Shown: positions 1 through 4,859, counted from the stretch's first letter. The stretch is DNA of 5,244 bases from Syntrophomonas sp. UBA1376 (GCA_002305535.1 DBRE01000114.1:1-5244), one strand, 5' to 3'. The notes: generated from the letters alone by a model not told the origin. Made by a program: numbers and translations.

Positions 1-119
1 AAATCGCCCATTATTGCTACATAATCTTGCTTAGTCATGCTACGTTGTTCCGGGAATCTAGAAGTATTTAGTTTTCTGATATCTAACGCACCATGAGTAT
101 CACCGGTGATATTTAACAT
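1..119 (-). CDS. Metallophosphoesterase (calcineurin-like), N-terminal part, cut by window edge
   Basis: The minus strand reads an ATG at 119 and stays open to the window edge, giving 39 codons. The N-terminus MLNITGDTHG carries metallophosphoesterase motif I (G-D-x-H-G, D7 and H9). The visible part ends at the start of motif II (IMGD, residues 36-39). These are the first two metal-binding blocks of calcineurin-like phosphoesterases, enzymes that hydrolyse phosphomono- or diesters with two metal ions in the cytoplasm. The start is set by a purine-rich site (GGGGAG) 11 bases upstream. An in-frame GTG four codons earlier lies directly on that site and is unlikely. No signal peptide is visible. 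The gene diverges from the DUF3298 gene. It appears to be of the same broad family as the phosphoesterase ending at 1206, but its motif I is canonical where the other's is not. The substrate cannot be predicted. Confidence 0.75.
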   Translation of the reverse strand, partial: MLNITGDTHGALDIRKLNTSRFPEQRSMTKQDYVAIMGD

Positions 120-231
120 ATTGATAGACACTCCCCTTTTTCTCCGCTTGTTTTAAGTAACAAATATGTTGATTGTTTGGATTGATGTCTTGGTTTGATA
201 AGTTTTATGCTAATATTAACTAATTGCTCCT

Positions 232-287
232 GTCATTGCCTCCCTCCCGCTCGGGAGTAAACAGGAATACCCGAAGGAGGCGATGAC
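232..287. repeat. Nested inverted repeat (12-bp outer stem, 6-bp inner hairpin)
   Basis: GTCATTGCCTCC at 232-243 pairs with GGAGGCGATGAC at 276-287 (12 bp with one G.U on RNA). Inside it, CTCCCG (244-249) pairs with CGGGAG (252-257). An alternative inner pairing is TCGGG (251-255) with CCCGA (270-274). The right arm contains an AAGGAGG-like ribosome binding sequence (274-280), so the fold would hide it. An ATG two bases later opens a 7-codon frame (283-306) that ends 10 bases before the DUF3298 start. It could be a leader RNA structure of the DUF3298 gene, or a small dispersed repeat. There is no T tract, so a terminator is unlikely. Confidence 0.6.
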
Positions 288-316
288 GCTACGAAGATTA
301 TTTTAATTAACTGTGG

Positions 317-1153
317 ATGCTTATGGCTCATTGGAATTTCCAAATGAAAAAACAATACTATTATATAGCTATAGGTTTAATATCTTTGGTTGCGATAGTG
401 GCTTTTCTGGTTTTAAATAACCAAACACCAGTCTACAGCACCGGCGAAACAGTTGAATACGGGAACGGAGTAATGGTTACATCCAAACAGATTCGGCAGA
501 GCAACGGTTGCCATGTATTCCTGCAGCCTAACAGCCCCCTATTGCCAAGTAATCTAGAATATCACGGATACCATATCCAGATTAATTATCCGCTAGTTTC
601 GTGTTTTAATAAGCAGGCAGAATCGATAATAAACGAGCAAATAGCGAAGTTTCTTGGAGTTGAATGGGACGACCTGCGCCGTTTCAACGATGGGGGTTGC
701 CAGGTTACAGTTGGATTTGATTGTGAGTCGGTAGCCAATATCCTGGCTATTACCTTTACCGGAGAATCATACATATGTGGAGCCGCTCACGGTTCCCAGT
801 GGCAAAAGACCTGTCACTTCGATTTAGCTACCGGCAACACCCTTGATGTAACCGACCTGTTCCCACCTGAAATTGATTATGAGAATGCTCTAGGAGCAAT
901 CATGGTCCAGCAGTTTAAGAATCAGAACATCTATGACGACCAATGGGAAAACTATCATGACGCCGAAAGCGATCTAGTAAAATGGATCGGTGACTGGAAA
1001 ATTCGTAAAGATGGACTGCAGATATATTATATGCCCTATATGGGACCAGCACCCGGCGGTAATACTATCAGTGTTATTATTCCTTATAGTGAAATCGAAC
1101 CGCTAATCGATAAGGAAAGTCCGCTCTGGGAAGCTCTGGATAGTCAGATTTAG
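317..1153 (+). CDS. Membrane-anchored DUF3298 domain protein (RsiV-like extracytoplasmic domain)
   Basis: This 278-residue protein has one hydrophobic segment (about residues 17-33) after a short K/Y-rich N-terminus, so it is probably anchored with the rest outside the cell. The C-terminal half has DUF3298 features: YICGAAHG at 152-159, the D-x-x-T-G-N-T-L...D-L-F block at 169-182, a D-G-L-Q-I-Y-Y strand near 232-238, the P-Y-M-G-P-A-P-G-G loop at 240-248 and I-P-Y at 255-257. The family is known from RsiV, the lysozyme-sensing anti-sigma factor, and from stand-alone cell-surface proteins. I see no anti-sigma domain N-terminal to the membrane segment, and no sigma factor gene beside it, so a lysozyme-sensor role is not supported. 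Six cysteines lie in the exported part (65, 96, 128, 136, 154, 166), enough for disulfides. The start is uncertain: ATG at 317, 323 or 344 are all in frame, none has a convincing ribosome binding site, and an in-frame TAA at 308 rules out anything earlier. The ATG at 344 gives a typical MKK start. It converges with the phosphoesterase ending at 1206. Confidence 0.85.
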   Translation: MLMAHWNFQMKKQYYYIAIGLISLVAIVAFLVLNNQTPVYSTGETVEYGNGVMVTSKQIRQSNGCHVFLQPNSPLLPSNLEYHGYHIQINYPLVSCFNKQAESIINEQIAKFLGVEWDDLRRFNDGGCQVTVGFDCESVANILAITFTGESYICGAAHGSQWQKTCHFDLATGNTLDVTDLFPPEIDYENALGAIMVQQFKNQNIYDDQWENYHDAESDLVKWIGDWKIRKDGLQIYYMPYMGPAPGGNTISVIIPYSEIEPLIDKESPLWEALDSQI

Positions 1154-1157
1154 GTTG

Positions 1158-1170
1158 GAGGCCGGGCCTC
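1158..1170. other. Short GC-rich palindrome between convergent genes
   Basis: GAGGCCGGGCCTC forms a 5-bp stem with a 3-base loop, four bases after the DUF3298 stop codon. It lies between the ends of two convergent genes, where a terminator is expected, but no T tract follows on either strand. It is at best a weak terminator. Confidence 0.3.
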
Positions 1171-1205
1171 TCGTGCGCTGCCATAATTCTGACCTTACCA
1201 AGTCG

Positions 1206-1898
1206 TTAGTGTAATTTTGACCTTGGCCGGAGCAAATAGGAGGTTGGCCCGTCTCCTATCCGTGGCAAACAAAACCATTCACAATCCATGTACACCCCAT
1301 GGTTATTATGGTGGAAATGCCCGAAGTACCAGAGTTTCGGCTGAAAACGCTTTAGTACCTGGGACAGCATTGCCCGGCAGGGGTCACTGGCAAATATGCT
1401 GGCATATTCGTGAGGCACGATCTGAAATTCCAGCGGACAGGTGTGCGAGACAATTACATCGATTTTTTCATCCCCATCCGGCAAATTAGCTATATCATCT
1501 TCAGTTATGACCTCTTCTGCAAACCAGTCATAGCCCGGAGTTCGTTGCCCCTTATCCACAGATTCTGCTCCACCTACGAATAGAACCCGACGGCCATCCG
1601 ATAAAGTCAGTGTGCTTCCCCGCGGCATATAATAGATATTAGGGCCAACTTCTATGGGCTTTTTGATACCATGTTTACGGCAAAGCTGGCGCAGAGTATT
1701 ATGATCCTCATGATTGCCATCGCAGAAATATATGGGGATTCGATTTTTAAGTAATTTCTTGGTGTATTTGCATTCAGGCCGATTTGGCCAAAACCCAAAA
1801 TCTCCTACCTGCAGCACCATATCCGGTTTTTCCTCGTTAAGTATATTCTCTAGAGTATTCCAATCATTTTCAACATCACCCAGCATGCAAATAGCCAT
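1206..1898 (-). CDS. Metallophosphoesterase (calcineurin-like), non-canonical motif I
   Basis: The product has 230 residues. Visible metallophosphoesterase blocks are GDVEND at 7-12 (motif I), VGDFG at 31-35 (motif II), GNHED at 61-65 (motif III), SHTCP at 151-155 and GHFHH at 193-197. The stretch GGAESVDKGQRTPGYDWFAEE (split here only by length: GGAESVDKGQ then RTPGYDWFAEE, 109-129) is typical of a bacterial and phage subfamily. These enzymes hydrolyse phosphoesters with two metals in the cytoplasm. In motif I the usual D-x-H reads D8-V-E10, so one metal-ligand histidine is a glutamate; the other ligands are present. The start is the ATG at 1898, because GGGAGGGGG lies 6 bases upstream. A TTG at 1922 in the same frame would add eight residues but has no such site. 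The gene starts 50 bases after the nucleotidyltransferase-HEPN stop, same strand, probably one operon. It might reverse a nucleotidyl or phosphoryl modification made by that partner, but this is inference. Confidence 0.88.
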   Translation of the reverse strand: MAICMLGDVENDWNTLENILNEEKPDMVLQVGDFGFWPNRPECKYTKKLLKNRIPIYFCDGNHEDHNTLRQLCRKHGIKKPIEVGPNIYYMPRGSTLTLSDGRRVLFVGGAESVDKGQRTPGYDWFAEEVITEDDIANLPDGDEKIDVIVSHTCPLEFQIVPHEYASIFASDPCRAMLSQVLKRFQPKLWYFGHFHHNNHGVYMDCEWFCLPRIGDGPTSYLLRPRSKLH

Positions 1899-1948
1899 CC
1901 GATACCCCCTCCCTTCCGACAACTTGTTTCATGTTGTCAGATTGTAAA

Positions 1949-2785
1949 TCAGTCGTTTATATTATTAGTCTCTTTGATTTTTCGGAGAAATGCTTTTACT
2001 TCCAGTTCAAACCGTTCCCTGATTTGCGGCAAAGCAACTAACAAGGGAATATACTGATCGCTGCTTATCTTGAAGCTCAAGGTATTTTCAAACAAAAACC
2101 GGAATGTCCTCAGTTTCTCAACCATTGCCAGGGTTTCCTGGCTCAGCATAGGAGGTCGGACTCCTTTTACTTCTCTCCCCATCTGCTCCAGGAGTTTTCG
2201 ATCGGCTATATCATCAGCTTCATAAAAGGGCACTGGCATGCCATCGATTAACCTAGCTGTAAGGCTAAATATGTGCTCTATCTTAATATAAATTTTGTGA
2301 AGGTAATCCCTGGCTCCATATGCAGTAATATCACTCAGGGGTTCGCCGTACACATTTGGGCAATCTGATATTAAGCCTATTGCTTTCATTTCTCTCTCCT
2401 CCGCTGCCAGCCCATTGATTATTTCACCGAATCTCTCCGCCAAGTAACGGTAGCGATTTTCAATAGTTGGGGGTAATATACTTGCGAGCATTTCACTGGG
2501 ATCTACAGGAAGCACTATGCCACGTCTAAGTACTTTATCTCTCAGTGAAGGCCATGCATCCTTCTCGCGAACCAGGTCAAAGTCAGTAGGTCGGGCGATT
2601 TCCTCCAGTTCTCCATATGCTTCAAAGTAGTCTCCATCTAACTCCACTACCATAAGATCTATGTCCGAGCCAGCACCGAACCACCCCCAGGCCAGAGAAC
2701 CGTATAGATAGACGCTCTTTGCCCCATAACGAGAGTATAGTATTTCTGCCATCTTATTGGCCTTTTGTAATGCTTCCCTGGTCAT
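1949..2785 (-). CDS. MNT-type nucleotidyltransferase fused to a HEPN/HepT-like domain
   Basis: This 278-residue cytoplasmic protein has two parts. Residues 1-95 are a minimal nucleotidyltransferase: G29-S30 begins the G-S-x3-G block, S40-D41-I42-D43 supplies the first two metal-binding aspartates, and D70 in T-D-F-D-L-V is the likely third. Residues about 105-270 are helical and resemble HepT-like HEPN proteins (ARDYLHKIYIKIEHIFSLTA at 158-177; the V-K-G-V-R-P-P-M-L-S stretch at 206-215). In MntA/HepT pairs the nucleotidyltransferase AMPylates a tyrosine in the HEPN RNase motif R-x4-6-H-x-Y and silences it, with the two proteins coded separately. Here they are one chain, and the matching site reads R229-F-L-F-E-N234-T-L236, so both the catalytic histidine and the modified tyrosine look lost. 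RNase activity is therefore doubtful. The ATG at 2785 has only a poor ribosome binding site and an in-frame TAG 27 bases upstream. An ATG 11 codons later follows AAAGG by 8 bases and could be the true start. It is the first gene of a probable two-gene operon. Confidence 0.87.
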   Translation of the reverse strand: MTREALQKANKMAEILYSRYGAKSVYLYGSLAWGWFGAGSDIDLMVVELDGDYFEAYGELEEIARPTDFDLVREKDAWPSLRDKVLRRGIVLPVDPSEMLASILPPTIENRYRYLAERFGEIINGLAAEEREMKAIGLISDCPNVYGEPLSDITAYGARDYLHKIYIKIEHIFSLTARLIDGMPVPFYEADDIADRKLLEQMGREVKGVRPPMLSQETLAMVEKLRTFRFLFENTLSFKISSDQYIPLLVALPQIRERFELEVKAFLRKIKETNNIND

Positions 2786-2831
2786 TTCGATATCAAAACT
2801 ATAGGTCTTCTACTCCCCCATCTATTTGAAT

Positions 2832-2861
2832 GTTATATTTATGGTAATTCAATGCTTACAA
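2832..2861 (-). promoter_or_regulatory. Candidate sigma-A promoter for the nucleotidyltransferase-phosphoesterase pair
   Basis: On the minus strand TTGTAA (2861-2856) is separated by 18 bases from TATAAC (2837-2832), about 47 bases upstream of the nucleotidyltransferase ATG. The -10 matches 5 of 6 and the -35 matches 4 of 6. Position and orientation fit, but the region is AT-rich and chance matches are easy. Confidence 0.35.
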
Positions 2862-2864
2862 AAC

Positions 2865-3149
2865 ACGTCATTAGTCTTCATGTTTCTTAATCATCCACTG
2901 CCGCCCGGAAATTCCTCAAATACTAAGACTTACAATCAAGTTTTCCCCGCTCATACCCAAGAACCGATTTACTCCTAAAATTGTAGACACCAGATTATCA
3001 TCCGTCAAAGCAGCAATTTTGCGAAAAAGTGAGCATGGGGGAGTTGGCATTTTATGGATGAATAGGCATTGGAAGAATTTAAATAGGCAGTGTTTCTATA
3101 AGCATCAGGCTTCTAAAAACAGCGAATTTAGTAAGGACCATTTCTCTTT
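2865..3149. other. Intergenic stretch without a recognisable gene
   Basis: I found no supportable reading frame, tRNA or strong hairpin here. A direct repeat AATAGGCA occurs at 3061-3068 and 3082-3089, a 21-base period (about two helical turns), which could be a protein-binding site. Bases 2982-3036 (around TTGTAGACACC and GCGAAAAAGTGAGC) have the look of an insertion sequence terminus, but I cannot confirm this without a search. Confidence 0.4.
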
Positions 3150-3179
3150 TTGACATTTGAAAAGTGAGAACTATATAAT
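3150..3179 (+). promoter_or_regulatory. Perfect-hexamer sigma-A promoter
   Basis: TTGACA (3150-3155) and TATAAT (3174-3179) both match consensus exactly, 18 bases apart, with a T-rich run just upstream. Initiation would be near 3186. A hairpin terminator begins only about 10 bases later (3195), so most transcripts should be very short. Readthrough would run into the hisS leader and give a long 5' untranslated region of about 375 bases. Confidence 0.7.
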
Positions 3180-3194
3180 AAAGTATTTAATAGC

Positions 3195-3230
3195 AAATAG
3201 CGAGGGCTTGTAACCTCGCTATTTCTTTCT
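3195..3230. terminator. 11-bp hairpin terminator
   Basis: AAATAGCGAGG (3195-3205) pairs perfectly with CCTCGCTATTT (3214-3224) around an 8-base loop. On the plus strand it is followed by a T-rich tail to 3230. On the minus strand it lies 8 bases beyond the CCA end of the tRNA relic, the usual place for a tRNA terminator. It may work both ways. Its core AGCGAGGGCTT recurs in the hairpin at 5216-5238. Confidence 0.65.
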
Positions 3231-3231
3231 A

Positions 3232-3262
3232 TGGTGGGCGCAACAGGATTCAAACCTAACTG
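3232..3262 (-). pseudogene. Decayed tRNA gene, 3' part (T-arm, acceptor strand, CCA)
   Basis: On the minus strand the sequence ends ...TTTGAAT-CCTGT-TGCGCCC-A-CCA, which matches the T-loop, 3' T-stem, 3' acceptor strand, discriminator base and encoded CCA of a tRNA. It is damaged: the T-loop reads TTTGAAT where TTCGAAT or TTCAAAT is expected, the 5' T-stem (TTAGG) pairs at only three of five positions, and no matching 5' acceptor, D-arm or anticodon arm can be built upstream. GGGCTTT at the right distance gives four acceptor pairs at most. It is not tRNA-His, since the discriminator is A. It is either a decayed tRNA or a 3' fragment left at an integration site. Confidence 0.45.
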
Positions 3263-3299
3263 TCTTATAAACTCTCTTCTTGTTTACAACCAATATCAA

Positions 3300-3335
3300 A
3301 GCCCATAGTTAGTGGGGACAAATCCTCTATGGGCT
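3300..3335. repeat. 9-bp perfect inverted repeat, stem-loop
   Basis: AGCCCATAG (3300-3308) pairs with CTATGGGCT (3327-3335). The 18-base loop can form a small inner stem (GGA 3316-3318 with TCC 3323-3325). It lies just upstream of the candidate hisS promoter and would be inside any transcript from the promoter at 3150. It has no T tract. It may be an operator or RNA structure; no role can be assigned. Confidence 0.5.
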
Positions 3336-3343
3336 AAGATAGC

Positions 3344-3372
3344 TTAACTTTTCCCAGCACATATGTTAAATT
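3344..3372 (+). promoter_or_regulatory. Candidate extended -10 promoter for the hisS leader transcript
   Basis: TTAACT (3344-3349) and TAAATT (3367-3372) are 17 bases apart, each matching 4 of 6 consensus bases, and a TG one base before the -10 gives an extended -10. Initiation near 3379 would place the leader ORF's ribosome binding site close to the 5' end, as in known attenuator leaders. Confidence 0.45.
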
Positions 3373-3400
3373 ATTAAAAACCACCGAAAGGCTTAACACT

Positions 3401-3442
3401 ATGACTACCAAAACTTTTATACATCTGCATCATCATATTTAG
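3401..3442 (+). CDS. His-rich leader peptide of the hisS attenuator
   Basis: ATG at 3401 opens a 13-codon frame, MTTKTFIHLHHHI, ending at TAG 3440-3442. Residues 8 and 10-12 are histidine, all CAT. The site AAAGG (3387-3391) lies 9 bases upstream of the ATG, good spacing for translation. Such peptides are not functional products: ribosome speed over the regulatory codons senses charged tRNA. The enteric his operon leader peptide (hisL) is the classic case, with seven His in a row. Here the ORF sits 118 bases before the hisS ATG and is followed at once by competing hairpins and a terminator. A His-rich ORF in that place by chance is very unlikely. Gene finders miss it because of its length. 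Confidence 0.88.
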   Translation: MTTKTFIHLHHHI

Positions 3443-3547
3443 AGCTATGCTTGGGCTGGTTTTAGACGGGGCACAGGTATAGCTTGTGCCCTGTATTGGT
3501 TTATATAGGGCTGCGAGGTATTTTCCTGGTAGCCCTTCTATTTTTCT
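3443..3547 (+). promoter_or_regulatory. Transcription attenuator (competing hairpins) controlling hisS
   Basis: Four pairings can be drawn. B:C is 3443-3456 with 3471-3484 (14 positions, one mismatch, two G.U). C:D is 3467-3475 with 3485-3493 (9 bp, one G.U). D:E is 3488-3496 with 3503-3511 (9 bp, one G.U), the antiterminator. E:F is 3507-3518 with 3525-3536, the terminator. Each excludes its neighbour, so the RNA chooses B:C plus D:E (transcription goes on) or C:D plus E:F (it stops). Segment B begins right after the leader stop codon. A ribosome stalled at the first His codons would leave B free, while one at the stop codon would cover it. Starvation for histidyl-tRNA therefore turns hisS on. 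Pairings were found by eye; energies were not computed. Confidence 0.82.
3507..3547 (+). terminator. Rho-independent terminator of the attenuator
   Basis: AGGGCTGCGAGG (3507-3518) pairs with CCTGGTAGCCCT (3525-3536): 12 positions with one G.U and one G-G mismatch, and a 6-base loop. It is followed by TCTATTTTTCT. The terminator ends at the hisS ribosome binding site (GGAGGTG, 3548-3554), so termination here would prevent hisS expression. Confidence 0.85.
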
Positions 3548-3560
3548 GGAGGTGTTTTTA

Positions 3561-4859
3561 ATGGCAGAACAATTGAGGAATCCCCGCGGAACCAGGGATT
3601 ATTATGGTCAGGAGCAGCAACTACGCAAATTTGTCCGCCAAACCCTGGAAACAGTATTCGAACAATATGGTTACGAAGAAGCGGAAACCCCGGTATTAAA
3701 CTATTATGAAACTCTGGCCCAGAAGTATGCTGGTGGGGCAGAGATCCTGAAAGAAGTGTACCGGCTAAGCGATCAGGGCGAGAGGCAGCTGGCTTTACGC
3801 TATGACCTTACCATTCCCTTTGCCCGCCTGGTAGGAGCCAACCCGCAATTATCACCTTTTTATCGCCGCTATGAAATAGGCAAAGTATTTCGTGATGGCC
3901 CAGTCAAGGCAGGCCGCCTTCGAGAATTCACCCAATGTGATGTGGATATGGTGGGGGTTAAATCCATTTTGGCAGAGGCTGAATTGATGGCTATGGCAGT
4001 TGATCTCTTTCAGCGTCTTGATTTGGAAGTGGTTATCAACTACAACCACCGCCAGCTTCTGGAGAACATCTTGAAAGAAGCCGGCATTCAAGCAGACTGC
4101 TATTCCGAGGTTATTCTGAGTTTGGATAAACTGGACAAAATCGGACAAACAGCAGTGGCAGAAGAACTAAACCAAAAGGGTTTTACTTACCCAGTGATAG
4201 AAAGCATTTTTGCCCGACTCAATCAGGTTGCCCTGGATAACAGAGTAGAGATAACGGGGAGCGAAGAGCTACAGGAACTGCAAAGTTACCTGAAATCCCT
4301 GGGCATTGAGGAGAACACTCTATTTAACCCGGCTTTAGCCCGGGGACTGGATATCTACACCGGGACGGTTTTCGAAGTTTTCCTGAAAAACAGCAGCATA
4401 ACCTCCAGCATTGCCAGCGGCGGGCGCTATGACCGCATCATAGATAATTTCCTGGGTGATGAGACAGATTATCCGGCAGTGGGTATGTCCTTTGGGTTGG
4501 ATGTTATTTTTCAGGCTTTGCTGGAACAGGGAGCAGCAGGGCAGACAAATATAGACGTGTTCATTATCCCTTTGGATACCGGAGTGGAAGCCTTGAAACT
4601 GGCTCAGGCATTGCGGGAGAAACAAGTTCGAGTCTTGGTTGAGATGAAAGAGCGCAAGCTAAAGAGATCTTTGGATTATGCCAATAAAAATTTGATCCCT
4701 TATGTCATAGTCTTGGGAAGTCAGGAGGTGGAAACTGGATCAATTAGCTTAAAGAATATGCTAACCGGCGCTGATACCACCCTATTTATCCAGGAACTGA
4801 CCAGCAACCCGCCAGCCTTTCTCAAGCTTGAGGGAGTGAAACCATTAAAAAGATGTTAA
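3561..4859 (+). CDS. hisS: Histidyl-tRNA synthetase (class II)
   Basis: The cytoplasmic enzyme joins histidine to tRNA-His with ATP. The product has 432 residues, normal for the family, with N-terminal RNPRGTRDYYG (6-16), the Y-D-L-T-I-P-F-A-R block (81-89), motif 2 (FRDGPVKAGRLREFTQCDVD, 110-129), the histidine-binding block LARGLDIYTGTVFE (259-272) with R261, motif 3 (ASGGRYD at 285-291 through VGMSFGLD at 307-314), and a C-terminal anticodon-binding domain (about 330-420). Both catalytic and anticodon parts are present, so it is not the HisZ paralogue. The motif 2 style (F-R-D-G-P, Q-C-D-V-D) resembles archaeal-like or second-copy Firmicute HisRS rather than the common R-P-Q-K-G-R-x-R-Q-F-H type. 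The class II motif 3 arginine (GLxR) appears as V315. The start is ATG 3561, with GGAGGTG 6 bases upstream; a GTG at 3486 in frame lies inside the attenuator. No aspS follows, unlike common hisS-aspS pairs. Expression should follow the leader attenuator. Confidence 0.97.
   Translation: MAEQLRNPRGTRDYYGQEQQLRKFVRQTLETVFEQYGYEEAETPVLNYYETLAQKYAGGAEILKEVYRLSDQGERQLALRYDLTIPFARLVGANPQLSPFYRRYEIGKVFRDGPVKAGRLREFTQCDVDMVGVKSILAEAELMAMAVDLFQRLDLEVVINYNHRQLLENILKEAGIQADCYSEVILSLDKLDKIGQTAVAEELNQKGFTYPVIESIFARLNQVALDNRVEITGSEELQELQSYLKSLGIEENTLFNPALARGLDIYTGTVFEVFLKNSSITSSIASGGRYDRIIDNFLGDETDYPAVGMSFGLDVIFQALLEQGAAGQTNIDVFIIPLDTGVEALKLAQALREKQVRVLVEMKERKLKRSLDYANKNLIPYVIVLGSQEVETGSISLKNMLTGADTTLFIQELTSNPPAFLKLEGVKPLKRC

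Noticed and set aside
586..774. Minus-strand open frame inside the DUF3298 gene
   Set aside because: It is a short shadow frame without a ribosome binding site or recognisable motif.
1899..1922. TTG start at 1922 for the second phosphoesterase
   Set aside because: The extra eight codons overlap the strong ribosome binding site of the ATG at 1898, which gives a normal family N-terminus.
1217..1947. Plus-strand open frames opposite the phosphoesterase gene
   Set aside because: They are shadows of a minus-strand gene with clear catalytic motifs; their translations show no recognisable domain.
3044..3060. Sigma-54 promoter (TTGGCA...)
   Set aside because: The GG element is present, but the bases ten positions later are AT where GC is required.
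3486..3560. Extension of hisS upstream to a GTG at 3486
   Set aside because: It lies within the attenuator hairpins, has no ribosome binding site, and adds residues absent from the family. ATG 3561 has GGAGGTG at 6 bases and gives the normal N-terminus.
3230..3560. T-box riboswitch upstream of hisS
   Set aside because: I could not find the conserved T-box antiterminator sequence or a Stem I-like arrangement, while the His-rich leader ORF and its hairpins explain the region.
3852..4625. Antisense open frames within hisS
   Set aside because: They are on the opposite strand of a well-supported gene, have no family features and no ribosome binding sites.
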